Source: Lewinellaceae bacterium (GTDB lineage Bacteria; Bacteroidota; Bacteroidia; Chitinophagales; Saprospiraceae). From it: DNA of 64,000 nucleotides. Location of the stretch: NCBI GenBank assembly GCA_020636025.1, contig JACJYQ010000001.1:372001-436000 (forward strand), read 5' to 3'. Below, piece after piece: positions 55,247-63,645 of the stretch (position 1 is the first letter of the stretch; each line of letters begins with the position of its first letter). A model generated the notes under the pieces. The model did no database searches, was not told the origin of the DNA, and saw only the letters and a program-made list of their open reading frames with translations. Both the position numbers and the translations under genes were made by a program.

Positions 55247-55879
55247 ATGAAAAGAAGAGATCTCTTGAAGGGCATAAGTTTGAGTTCACTGGGTTTGGTT
55301 GGACTAAATCCCCAGGTAAAGGCTGCGGAAGTGTTGGATCCGCTTGATCCACCGAGTGACAAAAAGAAACGCAAACCTTTTAAGCAGTACGGCCGTACAA
55401 AATACGAGGAGGAACGAGACGCCAAATTATTTGAGGATGATTTCTTCAATAAGCACGAAATGAAAACCATTTCTGTGTTGGTAGACATCATCATCCCAAA
55501 AGACGAGCACTCCGGAAGCGCCACAGAAGCCGGGGTGCCCGATTTTATTGAATTTATGGCCAAGGACCGACCCGAATGGCAGACACCCTTGCGAGGTGGA
55601 CTTAGCTGGTTGGACAATCAATCGAAAAAACGGTTTGGGAATGACTTTATTGATGTGTCAGAAGTGCAACGCATTGAAATTGTGGAGGATATAGCTTTCC
55701 CGGAACGGAAGAAGCGGGGGATGAGCCAGGGCATTGCCTTCTTTACGCTGATGCGAAATCTGACAGCCTCCGGCTTTTGGTCAAGCAAAATGGGCATTGA
55801 AGACATCGGTTATATGGGGAATGTCCCGAACCTTTGGGACGGGCCGCCTGACGAAGTGATTCGGCAGTATGATCTGTAA
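55247..55879 (+). CDS. Gluconate 2-dehydrogenase subunit 3 family protein with Tat signal
   Basis: A 210-residue small subunit. The N terminus KRRDLLKGISLSSLGLVGL is a twin-arginine signal, implying export of the folded protein, likely piggy-backing the FAD subunit encoded 20 bp upstream, which has no signal of its own. The family core is visible in MKTISVLVDIIIPKDEHSGSA and YMGNVPNLWDGPPDEV. No cytochrome c subunit gene is adjacent, so the electron acceptor is unclear. It ends one base from the stop codon of the convergent unknown gene. Confidence 0.9.
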   Translation: MKRRDLLKGISLSSLGLVGLNPQVKAAEVLDPLDPPSDKKKRKPFKQYGRTKYEEERDAKLFEDDFFNKHEMKTISVLVDIIIPKDEHSGSATEAGVPDFIEFMAKDRPEWQTPLRGGLSWLDNQSKKRFGNDFIDVSEVQRIEIVEDIAFPERKKRGMSQGIAFFTLMRNLTASGFWSSKMGIEDIGYMGNVPNLWDGPPDEVIRQYDL

Positions 55880-55880
55880 T

Positions 55881-57044
55881 TCAGGTATTTGTAAAAGTTC
55901 TGGCCAGTAACCTTTCCATCTCATCCTTTTTGAAAGGTGCTTGAAACAAATCAAGCGTTTCTTGATAGCATCTAAAAAAGTCGGTAATAAAATGTACCCG
56001 CTCTTTTAGGTTAGTCCAGTCAAGCGCTCCGCTCATGGCTGTGCTATTGGGACTTGGGTCTATGCTTGTCAATAAGTTGTTTAGATCATTGTGTTGGATA
56101 AATTTCAGGTTTTCAGGAAATGGTGCTTTCAAATCCTGTGCAAGTTTTATGATTGGCTGATTGGGCAGTTTTATTTCCATCAAATGGTTGGTCAGGAAAA
56201 GGTGAGTTTGCTCATTTAAGGATTGGGCAAAGCGTGAAATGAGTATTTCCACCGGATTGGGCCGATTAAACAAGGCTCTGAAAAAGGCGCCAATCGCCTC
56301 TAACCATCCGGCTTTTGGAAAGAGCAGTTTTCTGATGTTTTTTTCCAATTCAGCTTTATCCCCAAGACCAGCGTTTAAGGCGCCTTCAATTTCCGATTGA
56401 AGCCTTGTTTGCTCGTGAAGTCCAATTTGTATGTTGGCAAAAAACACCAGTTCCGCCTTTTTCTTTGCGTCATTTTCAGACAAGGCAAGTTCGTATTGTT
56501 GAAACGCACTTTTTAATAATTGCTGGCCATTTGGCAAATCACCCGGCAGAAAGGAATCATAAAATTCAGAAAGCAGTTGCTTCTGTTTTGTTGGGTTCGG
56601 ATCGAATGTCTCCAGGAATCTGGCAAATTTTTCTCCAATTTCAGCATATACTTTGAGGTTACCTAAGCCTATGAATTTGCTGGTAATTCCCAGGGAGGTG
56701 TTTATGTCAATTTGCGCCCAAATTTTCCTGATCAATTCATGTTTGTTGCTGATTTTTCCATTTTCAAGCGCCTCAAAAATCACTGTTTCCAACAATGAAG
56801 CAAGCTCTGTTCCGGTTCGCAGATGTTCGGCCAGTCGCAGGGTTAAATCTTCCTTCCGAATGGTATATCCTGCCTGAAGTGAAGCCCAGGTGGCAAAACA
56901 GCACCAATTCGCTTCGTTTCCCATAAGTTTCCCAAAAGCCAGGGCCAGGTCGTGATAGCTTTGGGTGATGTAGTAATTTCTTGTAACCGGATCCACCATA
57001 CCCGTTATCATTTTCACATCCTCTATGGAAATCAAAGGCTTCAT
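55881..57044 (-). CDS. Unknown 387-residue, mostly helical protein in the steroid-type enzyme operon
   Basis: Not recognised. It has no signal peptide and no clear membrane segment. Composition and periodicity suggest mainly alpha-helix, with many Leu/Ala/Glu. Notable segments are MGNEANWCCFATWASLQAGY near residue 41, a region rich in charged helices (about 120-260) and a conserved-looking tail LDWTNLKERVHFITDFFRCY. Its start is 9 bp after the stop of the 5-alpha-reductase gene, so it is probably translated with it and may act in the same pathway, perhaps as a partner or another enzyme. Confidence 0.8.
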   Translation of the reverse strand: MKPLISIEDVKMITGMVDPVTRNYYITQSYHDLALAFGKLMGNEANWCCFATWASLQAGYTIRKEDLTLRLAEHLRTGTELASLLETVIFEALENGKISNKHELIRKIWAQIDINTSLGITSKFIGLGNLKVYAEIGEKFARFLETFDPNPTKQKQLLSEFYDSFLPGDLPNGQQLLKSAFQQYELALSENDAKKKAELVFFANIQIGLHEQTRLQSEIEGALNAGLGDKAELEKNIRKLLFPKAGWLEAIGAFFRALFNRPNPVEILISRFAQSLNEQTHLFLTNHLMEIKLPNQPIIKLAQDLKAPFPENLKFIQHNDLNNLLTSIDPSPNSTAMSGALDWTNLKERVHFITDFFRCYQETLDLFQAPFKKDEMERLLARTFTNT

Positions 57045-57053
57045 ATTGGCTTC

Positions 57054-57818
57054 TTAATAAATGTATGGTATTACAATTTTCCGGTCGCTGGGATAATCAC
57101 TAAAATTCTTGTGATACCAGTCGTGGTGATTTTTGGCCCTTGGAATCAGGTTTGCCATCGTCCAGATCATAAAGCTGAGTGCAGGAAGATTCCAGGCCAT
57201 TAAGGCAAATCCACTCCATTCTATGATCTCACCAAACAGGTTTGGAGAGGTAATTCGGTTGAACAAAAATCCATGCGGGATTTTGTACCCTGTTTCGCCA
57301 GGTTTCCGCAAGTTGATCAGCACATTATCGGATTTAATATTGATGTACATGCCAAGGAAAAAAAGCGTGATGCCTGCCATGAAATTGGGTTGATAAAGCC
57401 AATCGGTGCCATACTTATCCGGGGAAGCCAGTTCTGCCAGATAATACCCGTTTAACCCGGCATTTACCAGGTTGAAGCTTATGGCGCTCAACACAATAAA
57501 CAGGGGCATCTTTTTCGGAGTTGGTTTTATCCGAAAAGGGTAAATAATCGTCCTGTTGGTGTAGTGAATGATCCACAACCCAAACAATATCCATACATAC
57601 GAATCGAATGAATGAGTACCCTGAAAAAGAAAATAACACATGATCGCCAGGGAAGGGAACTCCATGATTATCCAGCCCAGATTGTTGTTAATGCTTATGC
57701 CCCATTTTTCAGAGGTATGCCGTCCAAATGGGGCCGTCACATAAAACATGGTGACGTGGACAAACAGTGCGATTGCTATCCAAACAATTGTAATAGTATT
57801 GAAAGATTCGAGCGTCAT
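57054..57818 (-). CDS. Steroid 5-alpha-reductase family membrane protein
   Basis: A 254-residue integral membrane NADPH-dependent reductase. The C-terminal half is strikingly like eukaryotic SRD5A enzymes: INIKSDNVLINLRKPGETGY, FGEIIEWSGFALMAWN, RAKNHHDWYHKNF and the terminal YPSDRKIVIPYIY, the NADPH-binding and end motifs of the family. About six hydrophobic segments are present. It lies 6 bp after a 3-beta-HSD-like SDR gene and 9 bp before the unknown 387-residue gene. Bacterial homologues may act on enoyl lipids or isoprenoids rather than steroids; the substrate is not shown by sequence. Confidence 0.88.
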   Translation of the reverse strand: MTLESFNTITIVWIAIALFVHVTMFYVTAPFGRHTSEKWGISINNNLGWIIMEFPSLAIMCYFLFQGTHSFDSYVWILFGLWIIHYTNRTIIYPFRIKPTPKKMPLFIVLSAISFNLVNAGLNGYYLAELASPDKYGTDWLYQPNFMAGITLFFLGMYINIKSDNVLINLRKPGETGYKIPHGFLFNRITSPNLFGEIIEWSGFALMAWNLPALSFMIWTMANLIPRAKNHHDWYHKNFSDYPSDRKIVIPYIY

Positions 57819-57824
57819 AGGGCT

Positions 57825-58820
57825 TCATTGATTAATGCTAAAATGCCAATTGTAAAAGTCCCGGATGCTTTCTTCCAAAGGTCGTACGGCATGGTTTAAA
57901 TTTTTGGCTGCCTTTGAGTTGTCCATATTCGGGTGTCCGGACTTGAGCGCGTGAATGGATTCTTTGGTGAAGGATGGGGCAGCTCCTATAAATCGGCTAT
58001 ACCATTTTACAAAAGGAAGCAGTGCTTGCAAAACCCAAAAAGGCAAAACCATTTTTGGGACTTTTTGACCACTAACTTGTTGAATGACTTTGGCAAATTG
58101 AGTCATGCTGTAATAACGACCGCTTAGGTTGTAGATCTCCCGGTCTTTGCCATTTTCTATAGCTGAAAAAATGCTCGAAGCCACATCCCGAACATCTACA
58201 AAATTATAACCACCGGGGGGAAGCACCGGGATTTTTCGGTGATAAAAGTCGAGAAGCACTTTTCCAAGTTCCGAGGGTTTGAAATCAAAAGGGCCAATCA
58301 CAGCGCTGGGCCTGAGAATTACTATTTGCGTTTTAGAAAATGACTTGTTTTGTAACAAAATCTGCTCAGCTTTTGCCTTCGAATAATCATACCTGAAATC
58401 CTGTTCAGTTTTATAAGGACGGTTTTCATCAAAAACTCCTGATAAGGGGTACTCTTGCACAGCATGTACGCTGCTGATGTGAATGATCTTTTTTACTTGA
58501 TGAAGTTCTGCAAGCTCCTTCATCAATTTTGTCCCCTCGGTGTTTGTTTTAAAGACTCTGCCATCCGGATCGCCGTTTATGCTGATGACTGCGGCACAAT
58601 GAATCACTACCTCACAGCCTGACACAAACCTGGACAAATCTTCTCTGGACAATATGTCGCCTTGTATTTTGGTAACTGGCAAGTCATCTAATCCTCTGGG
58701 ATCCCGATTGAACATGGCCTTTACGTCATATCCTTTTTCTGCCAGTAGCCGGCATACTACATTGCCAATGTGGCCGCTGGCTCCCGTAACGGCTATTGAT
58801 TTAGCTCGTATATCTGCCAC
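57825..58820 (-). CDS. NAD-dependent epimerase/dehydratase (extended SDR, 3-beta-HSD-like)
   Basis: A 331-residue extended short-chain dehydrogenase. NAD(P) motif TGASGHIG (about 13-20), HCAAVIS, ISSVHAVQEYP (Ser), and catalytic YDYSKAKAE (Tyr-x3-Lys, about 146). The architecture fits 3-beta-hydroxysteroid dehydrogenase/dihydroflavonol reductase relatives. A hydrophobic patch near residue 250 (MVLPFWVLQALLPFVKWY) could be membrane-associated, as in 3-beta-HSDs. The tight operon with a 5-alpha-reductase homologue suggests both act on one ring or isoprenoid substrate. Confidence 0.88.
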   Translation of the reverse strand: MADIRAKSIAVTGASGHIGNVVCRLLAEKGYDVKAMFNRDPRGLDDLPVTKIQGDILSREDLSRFVSGCEVVIHCAAVISINGDPDGRVFKTNTEGTKLMKELAELHQVKKIIHISSVHAVQEYPLSGVFDENRPYKTEQDFRYDYSKAKAEQILLQNKSFSKTQIVILRPSAVIGPFDFKPSELGKVLLDFYHRKIPVLPPGGYNFVDVRDVASSIFSAIENGKDREIYNLSGRYYSMTQFAKVIQQVSGQKVPKMVLPFWVLQALLPFVKWYSRFIGAAPSFTKESIHALKSGHPNMDNSKAAKNLNHAVRPLEESIRDFYNWHFSINQ

Positions 58821-58831
58821 CGTAACTAAGA

Positions 58832-59239
58832 TTATTTATCGGATAAACGGTTGCCGGATACATCGAACAATAAATTATGCCTTCTGACTTCAGCTTCATA
58901 GACAACCGAGCTATCAACCTTCTCAATCCTGGCAGCTTCTTTTACCTTTTTTCCGGCAAGGGCTTTTTTTACTGCATCGGGCAGTTCTGTGACTTTAATT
59001 TCAGTCTCAGTTTCCAGTAATTGTCCACTTTTGCTGAAGGTTGCTGATTTTTCCACTTCTTTTTGTTCGAATTCCGCTTCCCAGTTGCCATCTTTTTCTT
59101 TTCTCCATTTCAGATCTTCTACTTCCTTGAAATGCTGTTCAAATGACGATTTTACTTTGGCAGGAACCGACTTTTTTTGCGCGCTTGCTGTGAGGCCAAA
59201 GGCAAGAAATACAAGAATTAGTAAGTGTAATTTTTTCAT
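58832..59239 (-). CDS. PepSY-like secreted protein
   Basis: A 135-residue periplasmic protein from the ATG at 59239 (MKKLHLLILVFLAFGLTASAQ), a clear signal peptide; the longer upstream frame lacks one. The mature part has a duplicated PepSY-like pattern: VKSSFEQHFKEVEDLKWRKE with WEAEFEQKEVEKSATFS, then LPDAVKKALAGKKVKEAARI with VVYEAEVRRHNLLFDVSG. Such Bacteroidota proteins are thought to bind or inhibit peptidases, but that is not established here. It lies 11 bp upstream of the SDR gene. Confidence 0.85.
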   Translation of the reverse strand: MKKLHLLILVFLAFGLTASAQKKSVPAKVKSSFEQHFKEVEDLKWRKEKDGNWEAEFEQKEVEKSATFSKSGQLLETETEIKVTELPDAVKKALAGKKVKEAARIEKVDSSVVYEAEVRRHNLLFDVSGNRLSDK

Positions 59240-59393
59240 AATATTTAGAATTTTTGGTACTTGATTCAGAGCTTTGTCAGCGTTTAAGTTAAATAATAAA
59301 CTAACATAATATATGCACAATTTTTCAGTTTGTGAAATTGTCATATATCTGACAGAACAAGTTGCAAACGGGGTCATTGAAAGTACTTATAAT

Positions 59394-59435
59394 TACTTTT
59401 GATGCAATTATTCCTAATTGATTATCAATTAGGAA
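59394..59435 (+). promoter_or_regulatory. -7 box and overlapping operator-like palindrome before the glycoside-hydrolase gene
   Basis: TACTTTTG (59394-59401) matches TAnnTTTG. Ten bases downstream is a perfect 11-bp inverted repeat TTCCTAATTGA / TCAATTAGGAA (59411-59421 and 59425-59435, spacer TTA), placed at about +3 to +28 of the predicted transcript. That is a good position for a repressor. No -33 TTG at standard spacing was found. Confidence 0.45.
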
Positions 59436-59486
59436 CATATTTTAAAGTCGATTACACGATTTCTTATTAATCTCAAAAGCTTCCGC

Positions 59487-62288
59487 ATGTTTAGGTATTA
59501 CCTGCCGAGAACCTGGCTCTTGGTTATTTCATTTTGGTGCATCCAATATACGCTTTCCTCACAATGTGCTGCTCCTGACTCTGTATGGCTGAATGCTCAT
59601 CCGGAGAGCAATTCTGTTGTACTTGATTGGTCTCAAAACGGAACCGGATCACTTTATCAGTTAAGATTCTGGGAAGCGACTCAGCCTGGTGATAAAACAA
59701 TTATCGAGGATCTTGTAAGTCCTCCTTTTTTGCTGGATGGATTGAGAAGATTTACCACCTATGGCATTCAGGTCAGGGCCCAATGTGGCGCTGCTTTTTC
59801 AGATTGGAGTGATCAATTGAGTTTTTTGACGGAACAATCAACTCAAGTGTGCAGTAACCCATCTGGAATTTTAATATCCAGCATTCCCGGTAAAATAGAT
59901 ATTAGCTGGTCGTCTCCTGAACCGCACACCATTCGCTACCGCAATGGTTTTAACGGCAATTGGCAAATACCGGCTGGTGGGTTATCCATAACCGGCAATA
60001 ATTTTCAAATCAAAAATTTGCTGGAAGGATGGTATCAGGTAGAAATTAAAAAGAATTGCGCCACGAGTTCCAGTTATTACAGGCGTTTTCTGATTGCTGT
60101 TGACAAAGCATGTCCACTTCCGGATACACTATCCATCGAGACAAGTACCCACAGTGCCGATGTGATTTTACCATCTGCCAATGGTGTTACAGGTTATAAA
60201 CTCGAATACAAGGAAGCAAACGCAGCCAACTGGGTGTTGGCCGGAGCTAATATTCCCCCTTCAGCAGCAGTATTAAGTCCGCTTACACCCGGTACTCAAT
60301 ATTTGGTCAGAATACAGGCACAATGTCCTTTTGGGGTTAGTGAAATGTCAAGTCCTATATCATTTGTTACACAGGGAGCCACTAATTCATGCTTGCACGA
60401 TAAAGACTTTGGCAAAGATCTCAACGATGCTCAATTGGCAGAAGTTGCAGCAAGCTATAACAATCCAAGTCCTTATACGCTAGGCTCAATGATGGGTGTG
60501 AATGACGGGGGGCTTAATTTCAGATCCTATTATTTTTCAAGTGAAAATCCGATCACTGAGCTGACAACCCAGTTAAGGAATTTTCACACCATGGATGAGG
60601 ATTTTGATAACAGCTTAGGCACTTATTTCGAAAATACCAAGCCAAAAGAAACCTCGCCTGAAGGGACACCCGCCTTTATGGACAGAAATAAGTTATTTTA
60701 TACGGCATATCAATCACATGGATTTAATGACATTACAGCTGCCGTAGAACTGTTAAATTACTATCCTTTAAGCTGGAAAGACAAGTTTTTCCTGGAAAGT
60801 GATTGGTCTGTTTTAGGTCCCGCGGGCATAGCAGGCTCCTTTGAAAATTATGTAAAAAAGTTCATAGACGAACTTGCTCCGGCTGACTCAGCCGGACAGT
60901 TAATCTCATCCATACAGATCGGTAATGAGTTGTGGGATTATCCAATTAAAAAGGATTATCACAGTCTGCTTTCAGGTGCCAGCAAAGCACTAAATGATCG
61001 TTATGGCCCCAAAAATGCCGGTGGCTGGAAATTAAGATTTATAGCGGGTGCTTTTCAGGCTTACCGCGACAATTCTTGTAACGAAATACTCCAGGATGTC
61101 TCCAATTGCGGCGCCAGCCTTGATCGCCATGATTTTATTGGCGACAAACTGGATGTGACCGATTGTAATATTTTACGGGAGCTGGATGCCATTGATTGTC
61201 ATCCTTATAGTTTTCTGCCCAGAACCTTAAGCTGGACACATCCTGAAAATCCATTCTCGGAAGGTTTGCAAATCAGACATCTGGCGGCCTGGTTGCAGGC
61301 AAACCGGGATAGCACCACGGGAGTTTTATGGAATACACGTCTTTGGTCGACGGAGTTTGGCTTCGATAGTAATCCGGCAAGTGGTGTAGGGGAAGAAACA
61401 CAATCGGCCTACCTGATTCGCGGGTTTTTACAACACAGCCGGTACCATTTTGAAAAGGTGTTTTTCTACAATGCATTTGATCACTCGAGGGAATCAGATC
61501 CATCCTATATGTATTTATACAACAGCTCCGGATTTTGGAGGCTGGGCACTCATCCGCAAAATAACGCCTGGGCATCTCCATTGCCTGAGCACGGCGCCAG
61601 TCCCAAACCTGCCTGGTTTGGTATGTTGGATGTGAAAAGCAGATTTGCCGATCATGTTTTTTACAAGGCATTGCTCGAGGATGGAGACGCTTACGTTTAT
61701 CTGCTTGCTTTGCCTGATGGGACAGATCCATATCTGGTATTCTGGTCGCCAACCTCCACCGATGATCAGAATGTTGAAACGGATATTTTCGTTAATAAGC
61801 AAATATCCTGGGATGGACTTTTACCTGTCGATTATAAGATAAATTCTGTTTTTGCCCAGGAATTTGCCAACAGCAGTGATCCTGGCAAACTGTACTTTGC
61901 TATCGCGGGAGATGATTGCAATGGCACCTCCTTACATACCATTCGACGGTACCCAGCCTTTCTGAAACTAACGGAATGCGGCGATTTCGGCAGGGACGCA
62001 GAAGACAGAAACGCCAATTTAGCACAGCCTGACCTGGCTAAAGAAGTAAGTATTTACCCAAATCCGGGAAGTGATAAACTGATGGTGAATCTCCCGGATT
62101 TAAAGGGGGGAGATGTGCAGATCACCGTGGTTTCCACTACCGGGCAAATGGTATTAAAAGAAATTGTTTCCGCAGTGAATAACCGCGGGCAATTTGTATT
62201 GAATACAGGACGACTGTCTGATGGCTTGTATTTTGTACGAATCCAGCTGCAACAGAATCTAATCACCCTTCCATGGGTGAAGCAATGA
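59487..62288 (+). CDS. Secreted glycoside hydrolase-like protein with FnIII domains and T9SS type A domain
   Basis: A 933-residue secreted protein. Signal peptide about 1-25. Three fibronectin type III-like modules (about 27-125, 126-205, 208-300), each with Cys at the start. A catalytic-like region (about 305-830) resembles clan GH-A: IGNELW with Glu481 as candidate acid/base after Asn, and WSTEFGFD with Glu623 as candidate nucleophile, 142 residues apart. A type A sorting domain ends it (SIYPNPGSDKL ... GLYFVRIQ). The substrate and GH family cannot be assigned. No SusC/D or other carbohydrate genes are adjacent. Confidence 0.82.
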   Translation: MFRYYLPRTWLLVISFWCIQYTLSSQCAAPDSVWLNAHPESNSVVLDWSQNGTGSLYQLRFWEATQPGDKTIIEDLVSPPFLLDGLRRFTTYGIQVRAQCGAAFSDWSDQLSFLTEQSTQVCSNPSGILISSIPGKIDISWSSPEPHTIRYRNGFNGNWQIPAGGLSITGNNFQIKNLLEGWYQVEIKKNCATSSSYYRRFLIAVDKACPLPDTLSIETSTHSADVILPSANGVTGYKLEYKEANAANWVLAGANIPPSAAVLSPLTPGTQYLVRIQAQCPFGVSEMSSPISFVTQGATNSCLHDKDFGKDLNDAQLAEVAASYNNPSPYTLGSMMGVNDGGLNFRSYYFSSENPITELTTQLRNFHTMDEDFDNSLGTYFENTKPKETSPEGTPAFMDRNKLFYTAYQSHGFNDITAAVELLNYYPLSWKDKFFLESDWSVLGPAGIAGSFENYVKKFIDELAPADSAGQLISSIQIGNELWDYPIKKDYHSLLSGASKALNDRYGPKNAGGWKLRFIAGAFQAYRDNSCNEILQDVSNCGASLDRHDFIGDKLDVTDCNILRELDAIDCHPYSFLPRTLSWTHPENPFSEGLQIRHLAAWLQANRDSTTGVLWNTRLWSTEFGFDSNPASGVGEETQSAYLIRGFLQHSRYHFEKVFFYNAFDHSRESDPSYMYLYNSSGFWRLGTHPQNNAWASPLPEHGASPKPAWFGMLDVKSRFADHVFYKALLEDGDAYVYLLALPDGTDPYLVFWSPTSTDDQNVETDIFVNKQISWDGLLPVDYKINSVFAQEFANSSDPGKLYFAIAGDDCNGTSLHTIRRYPAFLKLTECGDFGRDAEDRNANLAQPDLAKEVSIYPNPGSDKLMVNLPDLKGGDVQITVVSTTGQMVLKEIVSAVNNRGQFVLNTGRLSDGLYFVRIQLQQNLITLPWVKQ

Positions 62289-62291
62289 TGG

Positions 62292-63605
62292 TTACTTGTT
62301 GTAGTGCACAACCAGCTTAACTTCCTGTTTGTTCAACCTGAGCTTCAACCACTCTTCAAGCCTTTGCATGTCCTTGCTTTTCATTTGCTTGTCGCAATTT
62401 AGCAGGGTTAAATAAACTGGCTGTGGCTCTTTCTCCGTCGAAGTATTGATGCTTACAGGTTGAATCACGGCGCTGCTGATAAATGGGTATTGCACCCTGA
62501 TCTCCTGGAACACTTGATTGCTGATCATTTGCTGGTTGTTGATGCTATCCAGTTGATGAACAAGTGATTCGCGTTTGGATTCATTGTCTTTATAGGCCAA
62601 CATCAGTTGGTTCAATTCATCGCTGTTGGTGTTGTCGGGAAGTATGGAGAAGCCCTGCTCTACAATCAAATTGGTTTCTTTTAACTTGTAGTACCCCAAT
62701 TTGGATTTTAGCTCTTCAATGGCCTCATCGGAAATGTCTTCCCCGCCAAATACCAGTTTTATTTCTTTTTTGCCAGGATTGATTTCTTTTTTGAGCAGAT
62801 AGTCATTGGGGAATTTCGCCTCCTGTTCAATAAAGGTATTTGCCCGGAGTTGATAATTGTTTTGTTGTACCAGATCGTATCCCAGGTAAATACTTGGCAT
62901 TAGGGTAATGATGATCACTGTCCAGATCAAACGCCTTTCGCGCGCGCGCACACTGGGGTCTTCGTATCTTTTTACCGGAAATTTCAGAAAAAAAGCAGTA
63001 AAAAAAGTGGCAGCGGAAATGAAAACGGTATTGATGATGTACAGATAAAAAGCCCCAAAGAAATAGTTGAGCTGCCAGGTTGCCAGCCCATACCCCGCTG
63101 TACACAAGGGAGGCATTAGAGCTGTAGCAATGGCAGCACCTGGTATTACATTGCCTTTGAATTTACTGGAGAGTGCAAAAATTCCGGCAAAACCGCCGCA
63201 AAGCGCAATGAGCACATCGTACACCGTGGGTTGTGTCCGCGCCAGAATTTCAGAGTGGGCCTCTCGGATTGGAGAAATTAGAAAGTAAATGGTGGACGAA
63301 ACAAGACCTACAGCAGCTGCAAACAAATAATTTCTGAATGATTGACGGATGATGGTCGGTGAATTAATGGCTACTCCGACCCCAAAACCCAGGATAGGCC
63401 CCATTAATGGTGAAATAAGCATCGCACCGATTACAACAGCCGTGGAATTGGTATTCAGCCCCAAACAGGCAATCAAAATAGCAAAGAACAGAATCCACAG
63501 ATTGGTGCCGTGAAACACCACGCCTTCCTCAATTTTTTTACGAATTACCGTAAAATCTTCTCTTTCTCGTTGCAATCTAAGGGTGTCGAAGATTTTCAGA
63601 TTCAT
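62292..63605 (-). CDS. DUF389 family membrane protein
   Basis: A 437-residue protein. The N-terminal half is the DUF389 membrane domain with about six helices and the signature IGAMLISPLMGPILGFGVGVA (about 80-100) and ATALMPPLCTAGYGLA. The C-terminal half (about 225-437) is a charged, soluble, alpha/beta region with a coiled segment (NQLMLAYKDNESKRESLVHQ), absent from the shortest family members. The function of the family is unknown; a transport role has been suggested for membrane relatives. It converges on the glycoside hydrolase gene, three bases apart. Confidence 0.9.
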   Translation of the reverse strand: MNLKIFDTLRLQREREDFTVIRKKIEEGVVFHGTNLWILFFAILIACLGLNTNSTAVVIGAMLISPLMGPILGFGVGVAINSPTIIRQSFRNYLFAAAVGLVSSTIYFLISPIREAHSEILARTQPTVYDVLIALCGGFAGIFALSSKFKGNVIPGAAIATALMPPLCTAGYGLATWQLNYFFGAFYLYIINTVFISAATFFTAFFLKFPVKRYEDPSVRARERRLIWTVIIITLMPSIYLGYDLVQQNNYQLRANTFIEQEAKFPNDYLLKKEINPGKKEIKLVFGGEDISDEAIEELKSKLGYYKLKETNLIVEQGFSILPDNTNSDELNQLMLAYKDNESKRESLVHQLDSINNQQMISNQVFQEIRVQYPFISSAVIQPVSINTSTEKEPQPVYLTLLNCDKQMKSKDMQRLEEWLKLRLNKQEVKLVVHYNK

Positions 63606-63645
63606 GTTCTTCAGCTTTGGTGAAAGGTCAGATTCCTGGTTCTAT

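Noticed and set aside
45287..62288. A polysaccharide utilisation locus around the HTCS and glycoside hydrolase-like gene
   Set aside because: No SusC/SusD pair or further carbohydrate-active enzyme was found, and the two genes are 10 kb apart on different strands with unrelated genes between.
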